64,000 nt of DNA from Rhodopirellula baltica SH 1 (GTDB taxonomy: Bacteria > Planctomycetota > Planctomycetia > Pirellulales > Pirellulaceae), in the NCBI RefSeq assembly GCF_000196115.1, contig NC_005027.1:992001-1056000 (forward strand), read 5' to 3'. The notes under the pieces were generated by a model. It searched no databases. It was not told the origin of the DNA and saw only the letters and a list, made by a program, of their open reading frames with translations. The position numbers and the translations under genes were made by a program. Positions 1 to 10,000 of this stretch are shown one piece after another. How positions within the stretch are numbered: the first letter of the stretch is position 1; every line of letters begins with the position of its first letter.

Positions 1-1
1 G

Positions 2-163
2 TGTCATGGAGTTGGCTTTTCGATTGATGCGTTGGCGGATGAACATCTGATTCAGAACTGCTTCGCCGACGCACCATCTGTACATGTTGAAAGTATTGAC
101 CTCGTGAAAGCGAGATTCGAAGAAAGACAACGCAAGAAGGAGGCTCGTTCGAAGAAGAAGTGA
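2..163 (+). CDS. C-terminal fragment of an unknown protein (truncated by window edge)
   Basis: An open frame runs from the window edge to a TGA at 161-163, giving the last 53 residues of a protein that starts outside the window. The tail is strongly basic, with RQRKKEARSKKK at the very end, and is preceded by a mixed hydrophilic segment. No family can be named from this piece. It reads in the same direction as the lipoprotein gene at 277, about 110 bp downstream. The call rests on the uninterrupted frame and plausible codon use. Confidence 0.5.
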   Translation, partial: CHGVGFSIDALADEHLIQNCFADAPSVHVESIDLVKARFEERQRKKEARSKKK

Positions 164-276
164 CTCAAACAATCGATCCGTCAAATGGCGATCGTTGTCG
201 CCTGATTTTCCGCGACGTTCTACTCGGCCGTTTCTTTCGGCCTATTCCAAGGCACGCCCAACCCTAGGACCTTTTT

Positions 277-900
277 ATGTTTTTCAGATTCAAACCCAAC
301 GCTTTCCTTTTCAGTCTGCTTTGCCTGCTCATCGCGACCTCCACCGGATGCGGCAGTGGTGCAAACGCTTCGGCAACACCATCGGAGCCAGCCGAACCGG
401 GCATCCCGTACAAGAAGTTTGCCGATGCGGTGCATGCGGTGATGATGGCCGATCGCACGGTTTATGCATCAAAGGTGGTCACGCGGTTGAAAAAGCAAGA
501 TGCCCCGGTGACGCCCAGTGAGTACTGGGAGGACGAAGAGCACACGATTCCATTGCCGGCACAAATGTTTCGAATGGGGTCGGAGTTAGTGTTCGACAAT
601 CCCGAGGCCGGATTCACTTATGCACTCAAAAGCAAATGGCCTCTCAACGAACAGAACAAACCAAAGAGCGAACTCGAGATCACCGCGTTGGACTTCATCG
701 CTGAGAATCCAACCGAAAACTTCTACGGCGAAGAAGAACTGGGTGGTGAGAAGTACTTCGTCGCCGCCTATGCCGACAAAGCCGTCGCGGAAGCATGTTG
801 GAGTTGCCACAACGATCACCCCAATCGAGGCGATGACTATCCGGAGTTTGTCAAAGACGATGTCATGGGCGGCGTCATTGTTCGAGTGCCCATGAAGTAG
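277..900 (+). CDS. DUF3365-type heme-binding lipoprotein
   Basis: A 207-residue exported protein. The N-terminus is a hydrophobic signal segment ending in a lipobox-like STGC (Cys at about residue 25), so lipidation and anchoring to a membrane facing the periplasm are likely. Near the C-terminus, CWSCHNDHP is a c-type heme attachment motif (CxxCH). Its position and surroundings match the DUF3365 / Tll0287-like family, which binds one heme and is thought to act in redox sensing or electron transfer. The length is normal for a one-domain family member. The gene stands alone, with a globin gene about 120 bp downstream. The sensing role is family knowledge, not something seen here. Confidence 0.82.
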   Translation: MFFRFKPNAFLFSLLCLLIATSTGCGSGANASATPSEPAEPGIPYKKFADAVHAVMMADRTVYASKVVTRLKKQDAPVTPSEYWEDEEHTIPLPAQMFRMGSELVFDNPEAGFTYALKSKWPLNEQNKPKSELEITALDFIAENPTENFYGEEELGGEKYFVAAYADKAVAEACWSCHNDHPNRGDDYPEFVKDDVMGGVIVRVPMK

Positions 901-1017
901 CAGTCATTCATCGGCACGGCGCCCATGCCGTGATTGGATGAAACGAACCAGATCATTCTCGTGGGAATCTCGTTCCCAATTCATTTCAAAATCACTGATT
1001 CAAAGAGCACACTCGAC

Positions 1018-1434
1018 ATGACTCCAGAACAAGTCACTCTCGTCAAAGAAAGTTGGGAAAAGGTCAAGCCGATTTCAGAGCAGGCCGCGGAGCTGTTTTA
1101 CGGAAGGTTGTTCACGCTCGATCCGAGCCTCCGGTCCTTGTTCAAAGGCGACATGAGCGAACAAGGCAAGAAGCTGATGAGCACGATCACGCTGGCGGTG
1201 ACTTCACTCGATCGACTCGAAACGATTTTGCCGACCGTTCAAGCATTGGGTCGGAAGCACGCGGTCGAATACGAGGTGCCTGATTCCAGCTATGCAACGG
1301 TCGGCGAAGCATTGATTTGGACGCTCGGGCAAGGCCTCGGTGACGACTTTACCGAGGACGTGAAGGAGGCTTGGTTGTTGACCTACACCACACTATCGGG
1401 CGCGATGCTGAGCGGCAAATCCACGGCGGCATAA
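1018..1434 (+). CDS. single-domain globin (bacterial hemoglobin-like)
   Basis: A 138-residue protein resembling the globin domain of flavohemoglobins and Vitreoscilla hemoglobin. The segment LGRKHAVEYEVP supplies the proximal histidine (about residue 80), followed by the typical VGEALIWTLGQGLGDDF helix G region. The frame stays open upstream to 934, but the ATG at 1018 puts the start directly before MTPEQVTLVKESW, the usual first globin helix, so I chose it. There is no FAD/NAD reductase domain, so this is a stand-alone globin. Likely roles are oxygen binding or nitric oxide detoxification with a separate reductase; the sequence does not decide between them. A 9-bp hairpin lies 34 bp after the stop. 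Confidence 0.88.
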   Translation: MTPEQVTLVKESWEKVKPISEQAAELFYGRLFTLDPSLRSLFKGDMSEQGKKLMSTITLAVTSLDRLETILPTVQALGRKHAVEYEVPDSSYATVGEALIWTLGQGLGDDFTEDVKEAWLLTYTTLSGAMLSGKSTAA

Positions 1435-1779
1435 GCCATCTGGCTCCCAACCCAAATCCGACAAGGCCGCGTCACCTGGTGACGCGTTGCTTTGCAGTAG
1501 TAGCAAACATGGGATTCGGGCTTCAGACTTTGATCGCTTTTGTATTGTCGCCAATTTCTGGCTTGCTGGTGCAAATTTGGAATCGCTGACTACGCGTTGG
1601 CAGCGGATGCCGTGGATGGATCCATGGCTGTCGCCAAAACGGCCGATGCGATTTGAAATGCAATGAATCGTGGCGAATCCCCTGCGATGTGGCACAGTCC
1701 CACTTGGGAATCCTTCGAGGGGCTTGCGTTTGGTTGTTATTTCCGAAACCTGAGTCGGAACCAACGCGAAGTGTCTCGG
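1435..1779. other. intergenic region between convergent genes
   Basis: No convincing gene here. It separates the rightward globin gene from a leftward gene and carries one strong hairpin (1468-1486). The short open frames lack family features and ribosome-binding sites. Confidence 0.5.
1468..1486. terminator. hairpin downstream of the globin gene
   Basis: CGCGTCACC and GGTGACGCG are perfect 9-base inverted arms around a single T. The stem lies 34 bp beyond the globin stop, between convergent genes. It is followed by TTGCTTTG rather than a clean T-run, so it may be a weak terminator or an mRNA-stabilising hairpin. Confidence 0.4.
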
Positions 1780-3861
1780 TCAACGGGTGAGCACGATCGT
1801 GAATCGATATTGATCGGAACCGGTGGAAACGTCGTTCAAGTTTACGATGACTTGCCCATCCTCGTTTCGTTCCAACGCGACCAAGCCTCGACCTCTCAAC
1901 TTCTGCAGCTGTGGCATTTGTAGAGAGGTTTCAACCGGCATGAAGCGAGTGACGCCGCTGTTTCGAAAGTAGGGCACATCACCTGGGATCCACGGCTCGT
2001 CGTTCAGTTTGACGTTGGAAGGCATCAATCCGTAGTGATGGATCCAACGGATTCCTTCGGCAGTGATTTCCATTCTTGCCGCTCCTTCCAACTCGAGTTC
2101 AAAGGTCAGCGATGTTTGCGGTAGGTTGAGTTTTCCGATCTGAGACTGAATTTGCTCACGTTCGGATCCCGGTCTTTTCGGGAGGGCTGCGAGATACCAA
2201 TGACGAGCACGTTTCTTTGCGCCGGTGGCTTCCGTCCCGGTCAGCGTTTCAGATGCGGCTCGCCAATCGTCCGCCAACTCGAGATGGGCCTCTGTGTCGT
2301 CTGACGCAGCGAGGTCTTTTTTCGCGAGAGACTGAAATAACGGATCGTTGCCCTCAGCAATCAGAGGAAGCCCTCTCTGCCAGTCCCCACATGTGAGCGC
2401 GAAGAACTTTCCTAACTGTGTGTTGGGGGCGTCCAAGGCAGACTCCAATCCACTCATGATGGACGCCTCAGACTCAGCAATCGGTTGCAATTCATCCAGG
2501 CGACTGACGAGCAGTCGCGAAAGACTTTGAGGGGCTGTGTTTGGAACAGCTGGCTTTGCCAGGGATAGCAACTGCGTTGCGTTGACGTATTGATGTCGCT
2601 TGGCAGACTCGTTGGCCCAGCCAAGTGTGATCTCCACGATGTCCTGAAGGTTGTCAGTGCCGTTCTTGTCATCGGATGCCGATTCATCCGCGACCTGCAG
2701 CAATTTCGATCGAGCGTGGTGAAGATCGAACTGATATTCATTTGATAATTCCGATAGCAACATGGCTGCTTTGGCAAATTGTCCTCCCGTCGCAAATTGC
2801 TGGCAGGCGACTCGAAGAAAGACATAACGCTCGACCAAATCAGTGGTGGCTGTCGCTTCATCGACGATCTTTTGAGCGAGCGACTGATGTTGATCCGGTG
2901 CGTTCGCACTCGCAACTTGCGTGGCAAACAACTCTTGGAATCTAGTTTGTGCTTGCTGCAGGTCATTGCGGAGAAGAGTTGGGCCTCGCGGTGAGTTCCT
3001 AACCAACAACATCGATTCGGGAACGACTACAGTTTCATGGATCTGATTCGCGTTGGTCGGTGCTCCCTGAGCGATCCAGTTCACGACGATGGGGACGAGC
3101 CACATACCACTGGAATGTGGTTCAACCGGAGAGTAAGAGACACGTCCACGCTTGTATGCAATGGTTACCAAAGCGGGCGAGTCGGGGTCGTGTTCCGCTT
3201 TTCGATCGTCTGGATCGCCCGATTTGCCACGCTTCAACATGACAGCAAATTCACGGTCTTCGGCGACGATCACGTTACCGAACGAGTGCACCAACGGGGG
3301 CGATGGAATGGAGGTTTCGTATCCTTTGAATAGGACCTCTGTTCTGCCGGGAACTTGTTGGAAGTAATCGTTGTGATAGTGGGTGGTTTGAATGCCGAAC
3401 GTTTGTAGTTGTTCGGAATTGCGTCCGTTGTAGGACCCAAAGAAAAAGAGATGTCCGCCTTGGGCAACAAAGCGTTCGAGTGTTTCAAATACCTCGGCCG
3501 TTCTTGTTTTATCTTCGTGCCAGCCCAAGAAATCGATCGCGTTGCTGCCAATGATGATGGCGTGCTCACTCGAGCAATCGAGCGGCAAGGACTCCAAAGT
3601 CGGAATGGATCTAAAGGGAAGATTCCTCTCATCACAGATTGCTTTTGCCTTGTCTGCTTCCGCTTGCCCCTGGCCTGCAACGTAGAGCAGTGCTTGATTC
3701 TGCGACCGATATTGCAAACGCAGTTGAGGCTTGGGCTCCTGTTCCGCCGCGAAGACTCGGGACCTGGAGATACCAAGCATTGAGAGGCCAGGCACGGAAA
3801 AGACGCAGGTGATAGCGAGACACGCCGTGAAGAGGAGGATTCGGGTTGACATGAGGTGCAT
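1780..3861 (-). CDS. secreted protein of unknown function with glutamine-amidotransferase-like N-terminal domain
   Basis: A 693-residue protein with a signal peptide at residues 1 to about 38, with an Ala-rich cleavage region ending FAAE. Residues ~50-270 look like a class I amidotransferase/ThuA-like fold: hydrophobic strands alternating with helices, an AIIIGSNAIDFLGW segment and a GGHLFFFGSYNGR turn. No catalytic Cys-His pair can be assigned, so this is probably a binding or structural version. The rest is helical, ending in a beta-rich C-terminal domain. It lies 76 bp behind the WD40 gene on the same strand, so the two are probably co-transcribed. An ATG three codons in (3852) is an equally possible start. 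Confidence 0.7.
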   Translation of the reverse strand: MHLMSTRILLFTACLAITCVFSVPGLSMLGISRSRVFAAEQEPKPQLRLQYRSQNQALLYVAGQGQAEADKAKAICDERNLPFRSIPTLESLPLDCSSEHAIIIGSNAIDFLGWHEDKTRTAEVFETLERFVAQGGHLFFFGSYNGRNSEQLQTFGIQTTHYHNDYFQQVPGRTEVLFKGYETSIPSPPLVHSFGNVIVAEDREFAVMLKRGKSGDPDDRKAEHDPDSPALVTIAYKRGRVSYSPVEPHSSGMWLVPIVVNWIAQGAPTNANQIHETVVVPESMLLVRNSPRGPTLLRNDLQQAQTRFQELFATQVASANAPDQHQSLAQKIVDEATATTDLVERYVFLRVACQQFATGGQFAKAAMLLSELSNEYQFDLHHARSKLLQVADESASDDKNGTDNLQDIVEITLGWANESAKRHQYVNATQLLSLAKPAVPNTAPQSLSRLLVSRLDELQPIAESEASIMSGLESALDAPNTQLGKFFALTCGDWQRGLPLIAEGNDPLFQSLAKKDLAASDDTEAHLELADDWRAASETLTGTEATGAKKRARHWYLAALPKRPGSEREQIQSQIGKLNLPQTSLTFELELEGAARMEITAEGIRWIHHYGLMPSNVKLNDEPWIPGDVPYFRNSGVTRFMPVETSLQMPQLQKLRGRGLVALERNEDGQVIVNLNDVSTGSDQYRFTIVLTR

Positions 3862-3937
3862 TCAAGGCTTGGATCAATTGGTGCGAATACGTGGTGCAGC
3901 GAAGGCGAGCGGGACGGAGCGTGGGGAGACGTTGCGA

Positions 3938-5905
3938 TCAGTTTTGCAATGCGTCCCAGACTCGGACGCTGCCGTCATCGCTGGCGGAGAGAATTTTTCT
4001 ACCGTCCGGAGTGAAGGTGACTTCGTGGACGTTCATGCGATGTCCGTGCAATGTTTTGAGAACTTGCTGTCTCTTGATGTCGCACAGGATGACCTGGCCG
4101 GGTTTCGTGGGAACGCTGGACGACCACGTGCCGGCGACCAATCGTTTGCCATCCGGAGAGATTTCGATGGACGTGATGAATTCCGCTGACAGTTCGATTA
4201 CACCGAGCTTTGAAAAGTCCTCCGCATTCCAAAGTTCGATCTTGTTCCCAGCGCCGGCGGCAGCCAGAATCTTGCCATCGGAAGACCAGTCAACGCTGTG
4301 GTTTCTTGGCGTGATTGTCTCGAATGTATGGACAAGTTCGCGTGATTCCGTGCTCCACATGCGAAGCGATTGGTCGCAACCTGCGAAGATCCGGTCGCCG
4401 TTTGGCGAGAGGGCTACGCTGGATGTTCCATTGGGAAGAGCGTCTTTCCATTCGTGCGGAATCGGTGCGTCTTCAATGAGCCAAAACTTGATGTTTCCAC
4501 CGCTGTCCGACATGGCAACCACCTTTCCATCCTCGGTCGCTGTCAGGCTTTGGATGTAGCCATCGCTTTGTCCAATGATGACAAACTCCGCTGTTTCTGG
4601 ATCACCGCGTAGGACGGTGGTGCGACCGCGAATTTGCATTCCGATGTCGATTAGATCCCCGACTGGTTGATCCGAGACGAAGGTCAGCCGTTCTGGCCAG
4701 ACGGACCTGCGATAGGATTCATCACCTGTCTCGGTGTCGTAGGCAATGATCTCCGTCGCTTTGCGTTGCCGATTGAAAGCGATGAATTGCTTTCCTTCAT
4801 TCAGCACACTCACCCGGGTAGTCCTTTTGGGACCGAGCTCGGCAACGAGTAGTGAATCCCCGATGGAGTCGGTGTCGAAGGCCCAACGCACGGTTCGTTC
4901 ATGGCTCGCAAAGTCTGGAAACGTTCCGGTGGTCCAACGCCCCTCCAGTCGTTCGATCATTGCTTGCGCTGTTTCGCGATCGCCCGCGAGGTGAGCGAAG
5001 TGTGCTATGCCTCCCAAACGCATCGGTGAATCAGGCACCTGTTCGAGCCACTGAAGGACGCCACGTTTCATTCGTGGCCATTGAAACCCGTCTTCCGAGA
5101 AATGCGTCACGTCTCTGGAATTGAAAGCCCCCCAAGCAACCATGGCGTAGGAATAGTCACCGGTCTGCGATGCCATTTCATCTGACCAGTTCTCTGCGAA
5201 CGCAAGCAAGTCTCCTTCTTCGCCGTACCAACGCGGTTGCAAGTATTGGCACATGGCACGGATCGGAGGCTGAAGCCAAGGATCAATTTTGGCGGATTCA
5301 TTAAGGTACTGTTGCATCGTTTCGCGATCGGTACCGGTCAGCAATCCAACTCGCATGCGGTAGAGCGGAATCCCGGCATCAGCAATGTCCCTGTCAGCCG
5401 CGTACGCTTCGGCTTGGTCCAGCGCTGCTTCCGCCTGTTCCAGAGCTTCGTGCATGGGGACCAACCTCGCAGGCGGGATGGTGGAAGCAAACCCGCCTCC
5501 GCGATGTTCAAAGGCCAGCGTGAACATGCAGTCAGCCATGGCAACGTAGGCACCGACAGATGGCTCGGACGAAATCCAGGCATCCAGGACTTGTTTCCGA
5601 TCATTGATCGAAACAACCGTTTGGCGTGTGGTTCGGATTGGCGATCCTAGATGCTCGTAGATGGCGGTGAGGAGCGGCGTACCATTGATGGAGTAGGCGC
5701 TCTGTTCTCGCGTTTTGGCGATGAGTTCGTTCAGCTCCGCGTATTCGCGGTTCAGAAGAAGCGAATTGACTTCGGAAAGGAGTTCATCAATGTCCGAGTC
5801 GAAATCGTGTTGCGCTTTCACCGGAATGGGGGAATTAAAAACGATTCCCAGCAACAGACAACTGATCGTTTTCAGGTAGAGCGGCTTGATGCAAGCAGGC
5901 GTCAT
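3938..5905 (-). CDS. exported WD40-repeat protein
   Basis: A 655-residue protein. The open frame extends upstream to 6040, but the ATG at 5905 gives a proper signal peptide (MTPACIKPLYLKTISCLLL... cleaved near VKAQ), so I placed the start there. Residues ~30-330 are helical and resemble tetratricopeptide-like packing, with several alternating Ala/Leu helices. Residues ~340-655 are WD40-type propeller blades: SVALSPNGDRIFAGCDQSLRMW, IEISPDGKRLVAG, and a last blade GHRMNVHEVTFTPDGRKILS ending in VRVWD. Such proteins usually serve as interaction scaffolds; the partner is unknown, though the amidotransferase-like gene 76 bp downstream on the same strand is the best candidate. Confidence 0.82.
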   Translation of the reverse strand: MTPACIKPLYLKTISCLLLGIVFNSPIPVKAQHDFDSDIDELLSEVNSLLLNREYAELNELIAKTREQSAYSINGTPLLTAIYEHLGSPIRTTRQTVVSINDRKQVLDAWISSEPSVGAYVAMADCMFTLAFEHRGGGFASTIPPARLVPMHEALEQAEAALDQAEAYAADRDIADAGIPLYRMRVGLLTGTDRETMQQYLNESAKIDPWLQPPIRAMCQYLQPRWYGEEGDLLAFAENWSDEMASQTGDYSYAMVAWGAFNSRDVTHFSEDGFQWPRMKRGVLQWLEQVPDSPMRLGGIAHFAHLAGDRETAQAMIERLEGRWTTGTFPDFASHERTVRWAFDTDSIGDSLLVAELGPKRTTRVSVLNEGKQFIAFNRQRKATEIIAYDTETGDESYRRSVWPERLTFVSDQPVGDLIDIGMQIRGRTTVLRGDPETAEFVIIGQSDGYIQSLTATEDGKVVAMSDSGGNIKFWLIEDAPIPHEWKDALPNGTSSVALSPNGDRIFAGCDQSLRMWSTESRELVHTFETITPRNHSVDWSSDGKILAAAGAGNKIELWNAEDFSKLGVIELSAEFITSIEISPDGKRLVAGTWSSSVPTKPGQVILCDIKRQQVLKTLHGHRMNVHEVTFTPDGRKILSASDDGSVRVWDALQN

Positions 5906-6225
5906 TCGAGGAGTACCAGTCCGGAGGCTTAAAAACGGGGAGATTCGTAGCCACTCGATAGAAGTTATGTGATATCTGAGCATTCGAATTGTAGGTGCGG
6001 AATCGGTCCAGGTGGGACCGTGTCCTCCGCGAGGAGGCAATTTTTTTGCAGAGGAGGCATGCCGAACCCATCCGAGCCTTCGCCAAGTTTGCCGCGTTCT
6101 ACGCTACTGATTTGCATGTCCGGAATCGAGTTGGCGATTGGAAGAGTCAGGCGAAGCTCCCAAGTACCACGATTCGGGGTGGGGTTCTTTTTCGGCTACA
6201 GCACGGTGCCTTGAACTAGTCTGCC
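5906..6225. other. leader region upstream of the WD40 gene
   Basis: About 320 bp without a convincing gene. It contains the 5' leader of the leftward WD40 gene and a pair of adjacent hairpins followed, on the + strand, by a T-run (6003-6047). No ORF with family features is visible. Confidence 0.4.
6003..6047 (+). terminator. two adjacent hairpins followed by a T-run
   Basis: CGGTCC-AGGTG-GGACCG (6-bp stem) is followed by CCTCC-GCGA-GGAGG (5-bp stem with a GCGA tetraloop), then CAA and seven T residues. On the + strand this resembles an intrinsic terminator, although no rightward gene precedes it. On the - strand it lies in the leader of the WD40 gene. Confidence 0.3.
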
Positions 6226-6504
6226 TCACATACGGCGGCGTTTCCAAACCAGGTAGTTGGCAAACGCCGGGTGAGCTTTCAGTCTCTCGATCGTGAAGTA
6301 ATCGCGACCCAATTTTTTTTCGTCGGGAATCAAATTGTGGATCGATCGATGACACATCTTGCAAACCGAAATCGTTCGCTGCATCTCCTCTTTTGCAAAA
6401 CGTTTCTTCCACCAAGTCTTCCGGTGGCAATGACGCGGGATCAAATGATGCTCATTGAAGGCAGGATCGACTTCACACAACACGCATGGCTTCTCTGCTT
6501 TCAT
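6226..6504 (-). CDS. small HNH-endonuclease-like zinc protein
   Basis: A 92-residue protein with the layout of an HNH/McrA-type nuclease: a first Cys pair (PCVLC), then HHLIPRHCH with the catalytic-type histidines, a second zinc pair (CKMCH), and HNLIP completing the HNH fold. I chose the ATG at 6504 over the upstream TTG because GGAG sits about 9 bases before it. It stands alone with no restriction, toxin or phage gene next to it. Short free-standing HNH proteins of this kind are common in planctomycetes and proteobacteria; their substrates are mostly unknown. Confidence 0.72.
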   Translation of the reverse strand: MKAEKPCVLCEVDPAFNEHHLIPRHCHRKTWWKKRFAKEEMQRTISVCKMCHRSIHNLIPDEKKLGRDYFTIERLKAHPAFANYLVWKRRRM

Positions 6505-7066
6505 GCGTTTCTTCTCCAGCAAATGACGAATTCTAAGATGACTGCTGAGCTAGAGGGACTCAAGTTTGCACTTCTAAACCGATCCTTCATGGTACTTCGT
6601 TTGGACCGTTAGGCTTCTGCGAAACCGTTGCTCCAACGATGAACGTCGTTGCCAGCTTTTTGGCAAACCTCGCAGCCGGAGGCACCCCTCACGAATCGAA
6701 TTACGACACGTTTTCGTTGAGCTATTTGGACGCAGGTTAGGACCAAATCGGGGAAATGTTGAGAAGCAAGGAACCACTTTCGCATCCCAAGTCTTGCCAA
6801 TTCAGCGTGTTTCCACAGGCGTCGATGTGTCCGACATGAGATGCTTGTTGAGTCAATTGTTCGTTCTCCAGAATGATTTCCTGCGAAATTCAAGAGGTAT
6901 TCAGTGAACCGCCCCACGAGGAGGGTGCGGGGCCCCTCGCTATGGGTGTTTGTTTCGCGTTATGTAGGCTTAGCGGTTAGCAACGCCCCAGTTGGCGGGC
7001 TGGCTTCGCTATTCTGGAGCCCTGACCAAACGCAGAACGTGCATCCAGGTGTCGGAGTGAAGATTG
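6505..7066. other. intergenic region upstream of the giant surface-protein gene
   Basis: About 560 bp without a supported gene. It must hold the divergent control regions of the HNH gene and the giant gene. A 6-bp hairpin TTGCCA...TGGCAA lies at 6649-6666, and a GC-rich patch (GCCCC...GGGGC) near 6914-6940. A 102-codon leftward frame at 6609-6917 has no recognisable features. GGAG about 8 bases before 7067 is the likely ribosome-binding site of the giant gene. Confidence 0.4.
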
Positions 7067-10000
7067 ATGGGATCGTGGGTGATCAACGAATCGGGACGGC
7101 AGCGTAGCGAAAGAAGGTCCCGCAGACATAGGCGAGGCCAGCGTTACCGGCGTCAACAGCTTCGGATCGAGATGCTTGAGGACAGGCGGGTGCTTGCAGG
7201 CCCAGGGCCAGAAGTCTTGTCAATCGTGCGAGCAGATGCGAATCCGACCAATGCAAATAGCGTTGCATTCACGGTGACATTCGACGAAGCCGTAACCGGT
7301 GTCGACGCCTCCGACTTCATCGTTGATGCGAACGGCCCCACATTTGCCAGCGTCGAACCGGTTTCCGGATCGGGAGCAGTTTACACGGTCAACGTCGGAA
7401 CAGGAGCTGGCGATGGTTCCTTGAGCCTCGATTTGATTGACGACGATTCGATTGTGAGTGCGGCGAACTCCAACAAACCTCTGGGCGGTGCTGGAACGAC
7501 TGGCAACAAAGACGGTTCATTTACGTCCGGGGAAAGCTATGCGATCGACAAAACCTCGCCCTCGAGTTTCAGTGTTGCAGCTCTCGAGCCTTCTCCGACC
7601 AATCTTCAGCAGGTTCGCTACCAAATCGAGTTTGATGAACCGGTGATCGGTCTTTCAACCGACAACTTACAGCCGTTCATTTCCAGCTCGAACTCGACCG
7701 ACCCAATCTCGGGCGTTTCTGTAACCGAAGTGACTGGGGCGGGTGACACCTACGATGTTTTGTTGAATACCGGAACGGGAACCGGCAACTTTGGATTGAG
7801 GTTGGTCAATGATGGCAACTTCAGCGATCTTGTTGGCAACAGTCCTTCGGTTGTCAGTGGTATTGGAGATGTTTATCAAATTGACCGCATCGCTCCAACG
7901 GTAGAAGCCGTCGTGTTGGAAGATGCATCTCCAACGAACGCCTCCACACTGAGTTTTCTGATCACGTTAAGTGAAAGCATCACCGCATTCGGTCTGGGAG
8001 ACGTCAACCTTGACCAGGTCGGCTTTCCCGAGGCAGCGTTTGCATCCTTGCAGACGGTATCGGGCACTCAAAAACGTGTTGTCGTCACTCCGGGCGAAGG
8101 CGAAGGAACGATCTCAATCGATGTCACGCCGGGAGCGTTGGCGACCGATTTCGCTGGCAATCAACTGATCACCCCTGCGAATGTCTTCGATGCCTACGTG
8201 GTCGACACTCGCGTTCCTGAAGTGGAATCGATCACCAGGGCTTCGGCGTCGCCTACATCCAGCCAATCACTTGACTTCAATGTTCTGTTCACGGAATCCG
8301 TCGTGAACGTTGATCCCGATGATTTCGAAGTGGCTGCAACAGGTGTTAGTGGCGCCACTGTTAGCCAAGTTTCCGGCTCAGGTGCGGCCTACACTGTAAC
8401 GGTGACCTACACGGGTGGAAGCGGAACGGTAGGACTTAATCTTCAAGCTGCGAATTCGATCAGCGACACGGTGGGCAATTCGCTGAGTGGTGGGGCCGTG
8501 ACTGGGCCGCTGTACACGGTGTCGTCGGCCGCGTTCGATATCACCGCAAACGAAGCGAATAAAGACGAGGGTCATGTTGGGACGACGCCGTTCACATTCA
8601 CCGTGACACGATCGAACGATGCCAACGGTACGGCGACGGTGGACTACGCAGTGAGCGGTACAGCGGGGGACGCGGCGAATGCAGATGATTTTGGAGGAAC
8701 ATTTCCAAGTGGTACGGTCAGCTTTGCTGACGGCGAAACAACGCAAGTTGTCACCATTGACGTTAGCGGCGATTTGATCGCGGAGACGGACGAAACCTTC
8801 ACGGTCACTCTAAGCAATCCAAGTGCTCCCGCCGCAATTTCGATTGCTTCGGCGGACGGCGTGATTCGGAACGACGACGTGCCAGCACTCAGCGTTACGA
8901 TCGATGTCGCAACGGTGACGGAGGGTGGAACCACTGCGATGGGCACCGTTCAACGAACCGGACCGGTCGATCAGGATCTGACCGTGACGCTAGCGGCCGA
9001 TCCGTTGTCACGTTTGGTCATACCCGAAACGGTTTTGATTCCAGCCGGTTCGACTTCGGCGACTTTTTTAGTCGATGTCGTCGACGACGACTTGGTCACA
9101 GGCGATGAGACCATCCTTGTGACCGCGGCGACGGGACCGCCGATCGAGTTTGACTCGACCTATGGTGACGCCGGAGCAGCTTCCATCAGTGCGGTTGAGA
9201 ATGAATCTTTTTATCTTCCCTCGTTTGGCGAGCATCTCGTCAAATCGGACGGCAAAGTTGTCACCAGTTACAACCGCCAACGTGACAGATTCAACATCGT
9301 GCGTTTCAACGTGGATGGAACTCCCGATACCTCCTTCGGCGATAACGGAATCGTTCGATATGACTACGAGTATTTCGTGGGTCTCGATGAATCCCCCGGC
9401 GACATCGTTCAGCTACCAAATGGGAAGCTTGTAGTTTCCTTCGTGCGTGGCCCGACGGCGCTCTCGCCCCCGAACAAACAATATCTCCTGCAACTCAATA
9501 CGGATGGCTCCATCGACACCAGCTTCGGTGCGTCAGGGGTGTTGGAAATCGATGCAACCGTGTGGGGACTTCATAACGACTTGGTCGCATTGTCAGACAA
9601 CTCGATCGTTGCAATTTCGACCCGACGTGTGAACTCGGCCGTCACGACCTATGCAAAGCGAATCCTGGCAAACGGGACTATCGATCCAAACTTTGATGAC
9701 TCTGCGGTCACCCCGTTGCAACAAGGGACCATGATCGTTGCGTTGCCAGACGATTCCGTTCTGTTGGCCGGGAACGTTGCAGGTGGGGCATCACAAGTGG
9801 TGAAATTACAGCCCGGCGGTGGTGCGGACTCCAATTTCGGAATGTCGGGCGTGGTAACTATTTCTGGGCCTGCCAACGTTCTCGTCAAAGACATTGCGGT
9901 AGATGGATCCGGTCGCATCCTTCTTTTTGGCGCTCGGTCTGATGTTGCAGGCGATCAAAACGCTGAAGTGACACGGCTATTGCCGAACGGATCCGTGGAT

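Noticed and set aside
6609-6917. A 102-codon - strand frame upstream of the giant gene
   Set aside because: No family features or ribosome-binding site; probably chance.
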